Shown here: one piece after another, positions 18,383-27,461 of the stretch | Layout of the letters: the number at the start of each line of letters is the position of its first letter | Position numbering within the stretch: the first letter of the stretch is position 1 | From: Neisseriaceae bacterium TC5R-5 | GTDB lineage: Bacteria; Pseudomonadota; Gammaproteobacteria; Burkholderiales; Chromobacteriaceae | Assembly: GCA_020830965.2 (NCBI GenBank) | Contig: JACCFC020000014.1 | Span: 1 to 64,000 of the forward strand | Length of the DNA: 64,000 nucleotides | Direction of reading: 5' to 3' | Made by a program: the position numbers and the translations under genes | The notes under the pieces: model-generated | The model's input: only the letters and a program-made list of their open reading frames with translations | What the model was told of the DNA's origin: nothing | Database searches by the model: none

Positions 18383-20139
18383 GTCAGTCTTTACGGAATA
18401 GCTGGTTGATCTATCGTCGCCTGTTGGGTTATTTAGCAGCTTACTGGAAGGTGTTGCTGGTTTCCATTATCTCCATGGTGCTTGCCGCCTCAACCGAGGC
18501 GATGTTTGCCCGTTTGTTAAAGCCCTTGATCGATGGTGGTTTTGTGGACAAAGACCCGCAGGTGATTATGTGGGTACCATTAGCGATTATTGGGGTGTTT
18601 CTGCTGCGCGGGTTGAGCAGTTTTGTCAATGAATACACGGCCAGTTGGCTCACCGGGCATCTGGTACAGACTTTACGGCAGCAGATGTTTACCAAGCTGC
18701 TGACGTTACCAGTAGCGTATTACGATGATCAGCAGTCCGGGCGTTTGGTGTCACGTATTTCTTATGACGTTAATCAGGTGACCGAAGCGGGTTTCAATGT
18801 GATCACTGTTACGGTGAAGGATGGTGTGACGGCCTTGGGGCTGCTGGGTTTATTATTGTATATCGATTGGCGCCTGACCCTGATCTGTTTGGTGGTGTTG
18901 CCGGCAGTCACAGTTTGTATGCGTTTGGTCGGTACGCGCTTACGGGGTTTGGCACGACAGAATCAGCAGCATATGGCGCAGATGACGCAGGTGTTGGGTG
19001 AGAGCATAGATTGTCAGCGTGTTATTAAGGTTTATGGTGGTCAGCCGCACGAACAGGGCCGCTTTGATCAGGCAGTAGAGGCGATTCGGCGTAATCAGGT
19101 GAAGCAAAGTGCGGCCAGTTCCGCCAATACCGGTGTGACACAGTTGATGATTGCTTGTGCCTTGGCGGCGATTTTGTATTTTGCCGCACTACGTGCCCAG
19201 CATGGCTCTTTTACTGCTGGGGACTTTATGTCTTTTCTGACGGCGATGATGCTGTTGTTTGCACCGATCAAGCGTATTACCGGTATTTCGCAGGCTATGC
19301 AGCGTGGGCTGGCGGCGGCAGAGTCTGTATTTACCTTCTTGGATGAGCCAAGCGAACCGGATCAGGGCTCGCAATCAGTTACCAAAATTGCCGGCCAGTT
19401 AAGTTTGCAGCAGGTTTCTTTCCGTTATCCAGGCGCGGAGCGGGATGCCTTGCGTAGTGTTAACCTGACCGTACAGGCAGGTGAAACCGTCGCCTTGGTG
19501 GGCTCATCGGGTAGTGGCAAGACGACGCTGATTAGTTTGATTCCGCGTTTCTATGAGCCGGATGCCGGTGAAATGCGTTTAGATGGGCTGGCCTTAAATG
19601 AGATACCGCTTAGTCAGTTACGCCAGCAGATGGCCTTGGTCAGTCAAGATGTTGTGTTGTTTAACGATACCGTGGCGGCCAATATTGCTTACGGGGTATT
19701 GGGGCAGGCGACACGGGAGCAGATTATGGCTGCTGCTCGTGCCGCGAATGCCTGGGAGTTTATTGAGGCTATGCCACAAGGGCTGGATACGCAGATTGGT
19801 GAAAATGGTGTGCGTTTGTCTGGTGGTCAGCGCCAACGTCTGGCTATTGCGCGTGCTTTGTTGAAAAACGCGCCATTATTGATTCTGGACGAGGCGACGT
19901 CGGCACTGGATACTCAGTCGGAGCGTCTGGTACAGGCTGCACTGGAAAGGCTGATGCAGAATCGTACGACCATTGTGGTTGCTCACCGTTTGTCCACCAT
20001 CGAGAATGCTGATCGTATTGTGGTGATGCACGAGGGTGAGGTGGTTGAAGAGGGGTCGCACCAGCAACTGATTGTGCGTAATGGTCGCTATGCTCGTTTA
20101 TATAGTTTGCAGTTTAGCGAGTCAGCGGCTGAATTGTAA
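18379..20139 (+). CDS. msbA: Lipid A/LPS flippase, ABC transporter
   Basis: 586 residues. Start at 18379 (MSQSLRN), overlapping the previous stop as ATGA. An N-terminal six-helix ABC exporter domain (~20-320) is fused to an ATPase: Walker A GSSGSGKTTL, signature LSGGQRQRLAIARAL, Walker B LLILDEATSALD, and the H-loop His in VVAHRLS. MsbA flips lipid A-core from the inner to the outer leaflet of the inner membrane. Last gene of the LPS operon, which fits export of the core assembled by the upstream enzymes. A strong terminator follows. Confidence 0.92.
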   Translation: MSQSLRNSWLIYRRLLGYLAAYWKVLLVSIISMVLAASTEAMFARLLKPLIDGGFVDKDPQVIMWVPLAIIGVFLLRGLSSFVNEYTASWLTGHLVQTLRQQMFTKLLTLPVAYYDDQQSGRLVSRISYDVNQVTEAGFNVITVTVKDGVTALGLLGLLLYIDWRLTLICLVVLPAVTVCMRLVGTRLRGLARQNQQHMAQMTQVLGESIDCQRVIKVYGGQPHEQGRFDQAVEAIRRNQVKQSAASSANTGVTQLMIACALAAILYFAALRAQHGSFTAGDFMSFLTAMMLLFAPIKRITGISQAMQRGLAAAESVFTFLDEPSEPDQGSQSVTKIAGQLSLQQVSFRYPGAERDALRSVNLTVQAGETVALVGSSGSGKTTLISLIPRFYEPDAGEMRLDGLALNEIPLSQLRQQMALVSQDVVLFNDTVAANIAYGVLGQATREQIMAAARAANAWEFIEAMPQGLDTQIGENGVRLSGGQRQRLAIARALLKNAPLLILDEATSALDTQSERLVQAALERLMQNRTTIVVAHRLSTIENADRIVVMHEGEVVEEGSHQQLIVRNGRYARLYSLQFSESAAEL

Positions 20140-20147
20140 TCTGATAG

Positions 20148-20194
20148 AAAAACAGCGCCCTGTTCGTTATCGGAGCAGGGCGCTGTTTTTTATT
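20148..20194. terminator. Terminator of the LPS operon, also usable from the minus strand
   Basis: AACAGCGCCCTG (20151-20162) pairs with CAGGGCGCTGTT (20176-20187). A run of T follows on the plus strand and a run of A precedes it. The T-run overlaps the stop codon of the convergent gene at 20190. Confidence 0.85.
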
Positions 20195-20567
20195 TTTTAA
20201 ACAAAGGATCGTGCGGGGCCAGTTGCTGCCCATTTTTCTGAATGGTTTGCCAGATTGCCTGATCTTGCACCTGGGGATGCACATCACGCGCCAAAGAACA
20301 GTAAGCCTTGCTGTTTTTTGCCGAAGAGTAAGCACGTAGTAATGTTACTTTTGCCGGCAGATTATGAGGGTCATCTTTCAATGAGTCCTGTAATACGCGT
20401 ACCGCTTCACGGGTTCTGCCGTAGGCTAGAAAAACTTCGGCTTCTCCTATTGGATCAATGCGGCGTTGTTGTGGTGTGCTATAGCGTAATCTCCTCCATA
20501 GATAACGTAGTGCATAGTAGGCGCTCATCAGTATAAAACTGCTGGCAAATGCTGATAATGCAAGCAT
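20190..20567 (-). CDS. Small membrane-anchored protein with a FimV C-terminal-like motif
   Basis: 125 residues from the ATG at 20567, chosen because GGGGAG lies 5 bases upstream (a longer frame to 20594 lacks this). Residues ~1-22 form one membrane helix followed by basic residues (RYLWRRLR). Then DPIGEAEVFLAYGRTREAV is a close match to the repeat of the FimV/TspA C-terminal domain, a TPR-like helical fold that binds peptidoglycan or pilus partners. It is convergent with msbA and lies near aroB-aroK-pil genes on the same strand. A role in polar or pilus assembly is inference; the motif match is direct. Confidence 0.65.
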   Translation of the reverse strand: MLALSAFASSFILMSAYYALRYLWRRLRYSTPQQRRIDPIGEAEVFLAYGRTREAVRVLQDSLKDDPHNLPAKVTLLRAYSSAKNSKAYCSLARDVHPQVQDQAIWQTIQKNGQQLAPHDPLFKK

Positions 20568-20653
20568 GGTGTCTCCCCTCTTGTCGTACAACAACCATCA
20601 ATTGTGCGCTGATTGTTCTGGGGAGCACGCCGAGTATATGAAGCCTTAGATTA

Positions 20654-21739
20654 TTATGGCGCGCTGTGTTGACCCAGAACTTTTGCTAGTATCGCAGCAG
20701 ATAGGCCTGTGTGAATAGTGGCTTTTCCCAATTGTTGTAATAATACAAATCGTGTCGTGCCGGCCTCGACTTTCTTGTCGTGGCTCATTAACTCTTGCCA
20801 TTGTGCTAGCGGCATGGCTGGCGCGGTGATCGGTAAACCAGCCGACTGAATCAGGCGACAGACACGAGCCACGTCGCTGTTGTTTAGCCAGCCCAATTCT
20901 GCTGAGGCTGCTGTGGCCAGCACCATTCCCACTGCGACGGCTTCACCATGTAGCCAGGCTCCGTAGCCCATGCCGGTTTCAATCGCGTGGCCAAAAGTGT
21001 GGCCAAGATTGAGCAGCGCGCGGATACCGTGTTCTTTTTCATCTTGCGCCACGATTTCCGCTTTCATTTCACAGCTGCGTTGTACCGCATATTGCAGTGC
21101 ATCCAAATCACGGGCGCGTAATCTGGCCATATTGTTTTCCAGCCATTCGATAAAATGCATATCTCCCAGCAGGCCATATTTGATGACTTCAGCTAAGCCT
21201 GCTGATAATTCACGTTCGGGTAGGGTGGATAGTAAGTCCATGTCGGCGATGACTACTTGGGGTTGATAAAATGCCCCTATCATGTTTTTGCCGTGTGGGT
21301 GATTGATGGCTGTTTTTCCGCCTACTGAGGAGTCGACCTGGGCTAGTAGTGTGGTGGGAATTTGAATAAAAGGAGCGCCACGCTGATAGCAAGCAGCAGC
21401 AAAGCCGGTCATATCACCAATCACGCCTCCACCTAAAGCCAGTAGCGTCGTCTTGCGTTCGCAATGTTGGCTAAGTAGGGCATCAAAAATCAGGTTGAGT
21501 GTGGTCCAGTCTTTGTATTGCTCCCCATCCGGCAACGTAATGGCGATACTGGCTATCTGCTGACGATGAAGGGCTGACTGCAAGCGTTCAAGGTAAAGTG
21601 GTGCGACCGTGCTATTGCTGACGATGGCTACCTTAGGGAGAGGTAGGTGCGGTAGTAGTAACTCGACCTGTTCTAGCAAACCGCGACCAATATGAATCGG
21701 GTAACGGGTATCGGGCAGTATCAGGTCAAGAGTGATCAC
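20654..21739 (-). CDS. aroB: 3-dehydroquinate synthase
   Basis: 361 residues, the normal length. Second step of the shikimate pathway: DAHP to 3-dehydroquinate, using NAD and a divalent metal. The sequence shows [22 protein letters not shown] (NAD loop), [33 protein letters not shown] (substrate/metal region), and His metal ligands in [13 protein letters not shown] and WLHGEAVA. The 14-base gap to aroK and the shared strand fit the widespread pilMNOPQ-aroKB operon. Confidence 0.97.
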   Translation of the reverse strand: MITLDLILPDTRYPIHIGRGLLEQVELLLPHLPLPKVAIVSNSTVAPLYLERLQSALHRQQIASIAITLPDGEQYKDWTTLNLIFDALLSQHCERKTTLLALGGGVIGDMTGFAAACYQRGAPFIQIPTTLLAQVDSSVGGKTAINHPHGKNMIGAFYQPQVVIADMDLLSTLPERELSAGLAEVIKYGLLGDMHFIEWLENNMARLRARDLDALQYAVQRSCEMKAEIVAQDEKEHGIRALLNLGHTFGHAIETGMGYGAWLHGEAVAVGMVLATAASAELGWLNNSDVARVCRLIQSAGLPITAPAMPLAQWQELMSHDKKVEAGTTRFVLLQQLGKATIHTGLSAAILAKVLGQHSAP

Positions 21740-21753
21740 AATGGCTATCCTTG

Positions 21754-22293
21754 CTATGGCTTTGGTTTGGGTGGAAGAGTTGCTAGTTGTTCAAGTAATT
21801 GCGTTAGCAGCAGGTTGACGTTTTGTTGTGTAGTGTCGACGATAATGTCGGCGATATCACGATATAAGGGGTCGCGTTCGAGAAACAGACTTTCGAGTTT
21901 GGCACGAGGGTTGGCGGTTTGCAGGAGTGGGCGGTTTTTATCGTGCTGGGTACGTATCAATAAGTCATTAATACTCGCGCGCAGATAGATTACCGTGCCA
22001 TATGTGGCCAATTGCGCACGATTTTGCGGACGAAGAATCGCGCCGCCGCCAGTAGCTAGCACAATATTATTTAATTGTGTCAGATCGGCGATGACGGAGG
22101 TTTCACGATCACGAAAGCGACGTTCTCCTTCAATATCAAAAATCGTGGCCACCCGGACACCGGTTCGGGCTTCGATTTCGTGATCCGAATCATAAAATGT
22201 CTTGTCGGTGCGACGAGCCAACGTTTTTCCGACGGTGGTTTTGCCTGCTCCCATTAGCCCAACAAGAAAGAAATTGCCTATCAGTTTCTCCAT
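21754..22293 (-). CDS. aroK: Shikimate kinase
   Basis: 179 residues. ATP-dependent phosphorylation of shikimate at the 3-OH. The Walker A motif is [14 protein letters not shown]. The shikimate-binding DSDHEIE and FRDRE follow, and the substrate glycines are in [13 protein letters not shown]. The C-terminal tail is Pro/Lys-rich ([10 protein letters not shown]). It lies between pilQ and aroB in the usual order. Confidence 0.97.
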   Translation of the reverse strand: MEKLIGNFFLVGLMGAGKTTVGKTLARRTDKTFYDSDHEIEARTGVRVATIFDIEGERRFRDRETSVIADLTQLNNIVLATGGGAILRPQNRAQLATYGTVIYLRASINDLLIRTQHDKNRPLLQTANPRAKLESLFLERDPLYRDIADIIVDTTQQNVNLLLTQLLEQLATLPPKPKP

Positions 22294-22374
22294 AGGCAGG
22301 CATTGTAGCTGAAGCTTATGTTGTCTGTCTTGGCCGATAAAACGATCAGTTTGGCTTGATAGTTCGTCTACTGC

Positions 22375-24483
22375 TTAGCGCACCTCACCACTTAAATCTT
22401 CCACGACTTTGGGGGTGATAAAGACCAGCAGTTCGGTGCGATTATTGGCTTTTTGGGAACTACGAAATAAGTAGCCGAGTATAGGAATATCACCTAAAAA
22501 CGGGACTTTATTGGTGGTGTCGTTAATCTGTTGCTGGTAAATGCCCCCTATTACTACGGTGCCACCATTTTCGACGAGTACCTGGGTATTGACCCTTTTG
22601 GTATCCAGTGCCGGGGTGCCGCCTACGGTTAAAGTGGGGCTGACGCTATCTTTATTGATTTTAATGTCCAGCATCACCTGGTTGTCTGGTGTTATTTGCG
22701 GTTTGACGATTAGGCTGAGAACCGCCTTTTTAAATGAAGTAGAGGTGGCACCACTGGAAGAGGCTTCCTGATAGGGAATTTCGGTACCTTGTTCGATGGT
22801 GGCTTCTTGGCGATCTGCCGTCATAATGCGTGGACTGGAAATCACCCGGCCTTGACTTTCAATTTGCAGAGCTTGTAACTCCAGACCGATGATGGCGGAT
22901 TTACCCACACTGTAAAGCGCAGTGAGTGAACCTGCCGGGTTGCTGATAGGTAGGTTGACGCCAGGGGAAATAATATAAGGGCTTTGTGGTGCGCCTTGCG
23001 CAATGCCTAGGCGACCGTTGGCATTGCTGATGGTGTTGTTCAAGCCACCTCCGGAAAGAATACCGGTGCTGCCAACGCGATCAAAGGATAGCTTCACTCC
23101 TAGGTCGCGGCTCCAGTTGTCGGTGGCCTCGACGATGCGCGCCTCAATCAGTACCTGTTTTACCGGAATATCAGTTTTGCGGATGATATCGCGTATTTTT
23201 TCGATGCTGGCACTGATGTCGTTGACAATCAGCGTATTAGTTTTCGGGTCGGTGAGAATGCTGCCGCGTTCGGAGAGCAGGCTTTCTTTTTTGCCGGTGG
23301 TATTGCTGCCATCGAGTATTTTTTGGAATTCTTCTGCTGAGCGATAGCGCAACACGAAGGTTTCGGAGCGCAAATATTCTAGTGTCGCCAGTTGTTGTCT
23401 CGACTCTTGTACCTGTTTGTCACGAGCCAGTAGTTCTTCGCGTGGCGCTATCTGGATAATATTACCGTTACGGCGCTGATCCAGCCCTTTGGTTTGTAAA
23501 ATCAGATCAAGCGCCTGATCCCAAGGAACATCTTTGAGTCGTAGAGTGATATTGCCGTTTACTGAGTCACTGGTCACAATATTTAAGCCGGTAAATTCGG
23601 CTATCACTTGCAAAATGGTACGAATCTCGATGTTCTGAAAGTTTAGTGAGAGCCTGTCCCCTTTGTATTGCGGTTTTTGATTGCTGTCATTGCTGTTTCT
23701 GCTATCGAGTGCTGGTCGGCGTACTTCTACAACCAGTCGGCCATCGGTCTGATAAGAGGAGTAATCCCAGTCGCCTTCAGTTTGTACCTGTATCTGGCTA
23801 TTGCGGCCTTGATTGCGTGCATCAATCTTGCTGACTGGGGTACCAAAGTCGGATACATCGAGGCGGCGTTCATTTTGCCTGTCTAGTCGGCTTCCTAGTA
23901 CATCGATCAGTAGCTGTCTGCCTTCGCGGCGAATATTAACCGGCGTATTAGCAGAGGGTAGGGCAAATTCTATGCGCCCTTCCGCGTTCTTGCCGCGACG
24001 AAAGTCCAGTGCTAGGCTGCTGTTATTGTTAGTTCCTTGTGAGGTATTGACTTGTGTAATGGTGTTTTTTTCTAATGGTGTCACCGAAGCGGCATTGCGT
24101 AGATCAGGGTCTAGCGTTAGTAACAGCTTATTGCCGCTAAGACTGCTGCTATAGCTGGCATTGCGATTCAGGTTCAGCACCAGCCGGGCACGGCCATTGC
24201 CTTCCACTGCGATGACAGACTTTAGTAGTGCACCGCCCAGTTCCAGTTTGTCTTTGGCCAGTTTGATCTCCCCGTTGCTGAAGTCAAAGGCTATACGTGG
24301 TGGGTTGGCCATGGCGAAGCTGTTGGGTTTGATCGCAGGACCGTCAAAGGTGACTTGCAGAATTTGCTGCTCACCATCTCCGTTGGCCAGTTCAATGGCA
24401 GTGATGGCCGAGCCGGCCTGTGCAAAGTTAAATAAAACAAAAATTCCCAGTCCGGATAACAGTTTGATCGCGTTGTTACTCAT
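22375..24483 (-). CDS. pilQ: Type IV pilus outer-membrane secretin
   Basis: 702 residues from the ATG at 24483, which overlaps the pilP stop as ATGA. Signal peptide MSNNAIKLLSGLGIFVLFNFAQAGS. Two AMIN peptidoglycan-binding domains follow (~25-130 and ~150-265), then an STN/N0 domain with ISLNFQNIEIRTILQVIAEF-like spacing, an N1 domain, and the secretin barrel (~450-700) ending with PFLGDIPILGYLFRS. It forms the outer-membrane ring through which pili extend and retract. Last pil gene of the operon. Confidence 0.95.
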   Translation of the reverse strand: MSNNAIKLLSGLGIFVLFNFAQAGSAITAIELANGDGEQQILQVTFDGPAIKPNSFAMANPPRIAFDFSNGEIKLAKDKLELGGALLKSVIAVEGNGRARLVLNLNRNASYSSSLSGNKLLLTLDPDLRNAASVTPLEKNTITQVNTSQGTNNNSSLALDFRRGKNAEGRIEFALPSANTPVNIRREGRQLLIDVLGSRLDRQNERRLDVSDFGTPVSKIDARNQGRNSQIQVQTEGDWDYSSYQTDGRLVVEVRRPALDSRNSNDSNQKPQYKGDRLSLNFQNIEIRTILQVIAEFTGLNIVTSDSVNGNITLRLKDVPWDQALDLILQTKGLDQRRNGNIIQIAPREELLARDKQVQESRQQLATLEYLRSETFVLRYRSAEEFQKILDGSNTTGKKESLLSERGSILTDPKTNTLIVNDISASIEKIRDIIRKTDIPVKQVLIEARIVEATDNWSRDLGVKLSFDRVGSTGILSGGGLNNTISNANGRLGIAQGAPQSPYIISPGVNLPISNPAGSLTALYSVGKSAIIGLELQALQIESQGRVISSPRIMTADRQEATIEQGTEIPYQEASSSGATSTSFKKAVLSLIVKPQITPDNQVMLDIKINKDSVSPTLTVGGTPALDTKRVNTQVLVENGGTVVIGGIYQQQINDTTNKVPFLGDIPILGYLFRSSQKANNRTELLVFITPKVVEDLSGEVR

Positions 24484-24998
24484 TTGCTTTGCCCTTGTTG
24501 ATCTAGAGGTAGGCTGTTGCTGCGCTGTACCCATGCCCCATTGGTATCTTCCACGGTCTCAGAAAGCTCAATTGCGCTCTCGCCGATTTGTTTGATCTGG
24601 CCAAAACTGGGGCCAATGAAATTGCCTTGCTGTACCCGGTAAATCATGCCTTCCGGTGTACGAATCAGGCCGTAGTTCACGCCGCTACGGTAGAGGGTTC
24701 CTACCATCTTGAGTTTGTCCAGTTCATAGTTCTCCAGGGGTTCGCGCAGACGATTGAAATCAGGCGCATTTGCCATATTCTGATTTTTGACCAGTGCCAG
24801 TTTTTGTGAACTGAATGGGTCTAGCAATTCGTACGCCTGGTAGCTGAAAGGGTGATAGGCTTCGCTTACTGGCAAAGGCTCAATCTTGCCGCGCAGGCCT
24901 TGGCTGCTGGTTTGTATCCATTGCTGCAAGTCATCGGTATTACCTCCACAGGCAGTCAGGAGCAGTAGCAAAAAGCAGATGGGAGTCTGTTTGATCAT
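24480..24998 (-). CDS. pilP: Type IV pilus inner-membrane lipoprotein PilP
   Basis: 172 residues from the ATG at 24998 (MIKQTPICFLLLLLTACGG). The lipobox LTAC gives a lipidated Cys. The C-terminal beta domain (LDKLKMVGTLYRSGVNYGLIRTPEGMIYRVQQGNFIGPSFGQI) is the part that contacts PilQ. It links the PilMNO inner-membrane platform to the secretin. It is 13 bases after the pilO stop. Confidence 0.95.
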   Translation of the reverse strand: MIKQTPICFLLLLLTACGGNTDDLQQWIQTSSQGLRGKIEPLPVSEAYHPFSYQAYELLDPFSSQKLALVKNQNMANAPDFNRLREPLENYELDKLKMVGTLYRSGVNYGLIRTPEGMIYRVQQGNFIGPSFGQIKQIGESAIELSETVEDTNGAWVQRSNSLPLDQQGQSK

Positions 24999-25011
24999 GG
25001 CGTATTGGATC

Positions 25012-25620
25012 TCACTTCTTTGGGGCTGTTGCCTGGGCAGCGCGCTCTTCTGGCTCCAGTGCCCGGAAAGTCTTGGCGGTGGCATCAAGGGTGAGGCGGT
25101 TATTGCTGTTTACCAAGCTCATGTCGGTGATGGTGACGATTCGCGACAATTGGGCAATATCACTGATAAAAGCGGCGATGTCGTTGTAACTGCCACTGAG
25201 GCGAATACTGATGGGTAACTCGGCCATTTCGGCTGATTTGATTTCCGGGTTGGGTTTAAACAGCTCAAACTGCAAGTTATGCCCCACACCTGCCTGATTG
25301 ATTTCATTCAGCAGCGTATCCATGTCTGACTTGGTCGGGAGTTGTTTAAGTAGCGTGCCAAAAGATTGCCGGATATCTTGTAGCTGTTGTTCTAAGGCGT
25401 TCAGGTTGACCGCCTGCCGTTTTTTATCAATAAAAGTCTGTTTTAGTTGTTCTTCTTGTTGCTTGCTGGTAGCTAGATCATCTAAAGCGGAACTTAGTAC
25501 AAAAAAGTAACCCAGGCCGAGCAGAAGCAGGGCGATAACGGCGATAAATAATAGTTGGGCATGAAACGGCCAGTTAGGTAAGTCTTTTGGGTCAAGTGAG
25601 CGTAGTTCGTCCAGTGTCAT
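25012..25620 (-). CDS. pilO: Type IV pilus alignment protein PilO
   Basis: 202 residues. Short cytoplasmic N-terminus, a membrane helix at ~25-45 (LLFIAVIALLLLGLGYFFV), a coiled coil (~50-95, Gln/Lys/Glu-rich), then a ferredoxin-like periplasmic domain. Heterodimerises with PilN. The start overlaps the pilN stop as ATGA. Confidence 0.95.
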   Translation of the reverse strand: MTLDELRSLDPKDLPNWPFHAQLLFIAVIALLLLGLGYFFVLSSALDDLATSKQQEEQLKQTFIDKKRQAVNLNALEQQLQDIRQSFGTLLKQLPTKSDMDTLLNEINQAGVGHNLQFELFKPNPEIKSAEMAELPISIRLSGSYNDIAAFISDIAQLSRIVTITDMSLVNSNNRLTLDATAKTFRALEPEERAAQATAPKK

Positions 25621-26231
25621 GGTTTGTTCCCTGTGATTGCTTGACTGGCTGCGTGTGCTTGTCCTGAGATTCGGGTGATATCCGGGTGAGGTTTTTCGTG
25701 TAATGCCGTGGTAAGGGTGAATTCATTCACACGCTGATTATTAACTATCGATGCTTTGACTTCGACCAGTACCGGGGCGGTGAAGGTGTCAGATTGCGCC
25801 AGATTGCGCATGTAACTGGAGACTTTGCCACCAGACACCGCATAACCGGATAAGGTGAACTGATTGCCCGTCTGTTTGAAGCTGCTCAGATAGACCCCAT
25901 CCGGGGTTTGTCTGGTTAACTGGTCAAGGACATGGGTTGCTTCGTTTCTATCCTCTTCCAGCCGTTCCACCAGCTCCTTGTGCATGAGTAGTTCATCTCG
26001 CTGTTTCTTGAGCGTGCCAATGTCTTTGATTTGACGATCAAGCTTGGCGACTTCGCCTTGTAAAAACTGATTACGCAGCTCCTGCTGTGATTGACGATGA
26101 ATAATGAAAAAATAGCTAAGCACGATAATTGCTATAGCACTGGCTAAGCTTAGCCCTAGCAGAACTTGAAAGCGCAATCGATGTGCGGCTTTTTTCTGCT
26201 CGCGGTGCGGGAGTAGATTGATTCGTATCAT
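25617..26231 (-). CDS. pilN: Type IV pilus alignment protein PilN
   Basis: 204 residues. The N-terminus MIRINLLPHREQKKAAHR carries the conserved INLLP peptide that binds PilM in the cytoplasm. A membrane helix (~22-45), a coiled coil and a periplasmic domain follow. The ATG directly abuts the pilM stop codon. Confidence 0.95.
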   Translation of the reverse strand: MIRINLLPHREQKKAAHRLRFQVLLGLSLASAIAIIVLSYFFIIHRQSQQELRNQFLQGEVAKLDRQIKDIGTLKKQRDELLMHKELVERLEEDRNEATHVLDQLTRQTPDGVYLSSFKQTGNQFTLSGYAVSGGKVSSYMRNLAQSDTFTAPVLVEVKASIVNNQRVNEFTLTTALHEKPHPDITRISGQAHAASQAITGNKP

Positions 26232-27344
26232 TCAGTCGAACCTCCGCAGTGCCAAGCCACAAGCCACTAGCAAAGAAGGGGCGTCCATTAGCAGTTCTTT
26301 GAGTCGAATTGCACCGGATTGCACCATGATGCTAAATGGGTTGGCAATGATGGTGCTGATTTGCGTGCGACCTGCTACTGCGTCGTCCAGGCCCGGCAAT
26401 AGACTGCAGCCGCCCGCCAGGAGAATATAATCTACCCGTAGATATTGTGAGACGCTGACCGTGGTGTAGAAAAATTGTAGTGAGCGTTGTATTTCCTGTG
26501 ATAAAGCATCGACAAAAGGGTGCATCAATTCAGATTCATAACCATCTGGCAGGCTGAGATTGCGTTTGCCAGCCTCGGCTTCTTCAAAGCTGATGCCATA
26601 GCGGCGCTGAATGTCGCGTGTAAGCTGATTGCCACCAAATGCCTGTTCACGATAATAAATTTGTTGATTGTTACGAATAATGTTGCAATGAATGTGCGTG
26701 GCGCCAATATCAAACAAGGCGAATGTCTGATTCATGCCATGTTCGGGTAATTGTTGTTGCACCTGCTCAAATGCGGTAATCATGGCGAAGGAGTCGACAT
26801 CGACAATCTGTGCTTTGAGTCCTGCCATTTCCACTACGGCAACACGCTCTTCCACTTTTTCCTTACGGGCTGCGCAAAGTAAAACTTCCAGATCATCAAT
26901 GCTGGAAGGGGAGGGCCCTAGCACTTGGTGGTCGATATTTACTTCTTCCAGCGGGAAGGGGATGATCTGGTTGGCTTCTGACTCAATAAGCTCATTCAGA
27001 TTGTCGCTCTGACTAACAGGTACCAGCAGTTTTTTATAAATCGCCATTGAGGTAGGAATGGCGATGGCAACGTGGCGAGTGGGGCTGCCCAATTTTTTAC
27101 GGGCGCGCTGTAGAGTTTCCGCTATTATTTCGATTTCGACCAGATTGCCTTCTGTGATGGCGTCCTTAGGTAAAGGCTCTATCACATAGCGTTCGATCTG
27201 ATAGTTTTTGCCCGCCCGGGAGAGCTCCACCAGCTTGATAGCGGTGCTGCTTAGATCCAAACCCAGCAATGGCAGGTTTTTGGACTTACCCAGGCCCAGT
27301 GTGCTTAGTTTGGAAGTATTAAAACGGAGCTTATCAATTAGCAT
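26232..27344 (-). CDS. pilM: Type IV pilus actin-like assembly protein PilM
   Basis: 370 residues from the ATG at 27344 (MLIDKLRFNTSKLS). The longer frame to 27419 would overlap the divergent mrcA promoter region, so it is not favoured. The actin-like ATPase fold is indicated by LLGLDLSSTAIKLVEL (phosphate 1), FALFDIGATHIHCNI (phosphate 2) and ILLAGGCSLLPGLDDAV (adenosine). PilM is cytoplasmic and binds the PilN tail. First gene of pilMNOPQ, divergent from mrcA as in many beta- and gammaproteobacteria. Confidence 0.95.
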   Translation of the reverse strand: MLIDKLRFNTSKLSTLGLGKSKNLPLLGLDLSSTAIKLVELSRAGKNYQIERYVIEPLPKDAITEGNLVEIEIIAETLQRARKKLGSPTRHVAIAIPTSMAIYKKLLVPVSQSDNLNELIESEANQIIPFPLEEVNIDHQVLGPSPSSIDDLEVLLCAARKEKVEERVAVVEMAGLKAQIVDVDSFAMITAFEQVQQQLPEHGMNQTFALFDIGATHIHCNIIRNNQQIYYREQAFGGNQLTRDIQRRYGISFEEAEAGKRNLSLPDGYESELMHPFVDALSQEIQRSLQFFYTTVSVSQYLRVDYILLAGGCSLLPGLDDAVAGRTQISTIIANPFSIMVQSGAIRLKELLMDAPSLLVACGLALRRFD

Positions 27345-27426
27345 GCAGATGTCTCTTATTAATCTAAATTCTGCCGGTTTTGTCGTATTGCGATCATTGT
27401 TTGTCTTGTTCGCCTTCACAAGACGT

Positions 27427-27432
27427 TATAAT
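27427..27432 (+). promoter_or_regulatory. Probable -10 element of mrcA
   Basis: A perfect TATAAT 29 bases before the mrcA start codon in the 117-base divergent gap. The -35 is weak: CTTGTT at 16-base spacing or TTGTCT at 20. The -10 match is seen; promoter activity is inferred. Confidence 0.5.
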
Positions 27433-27461
27433 CCGGTTTCTTGTGAAAGCCCATTGTAATT

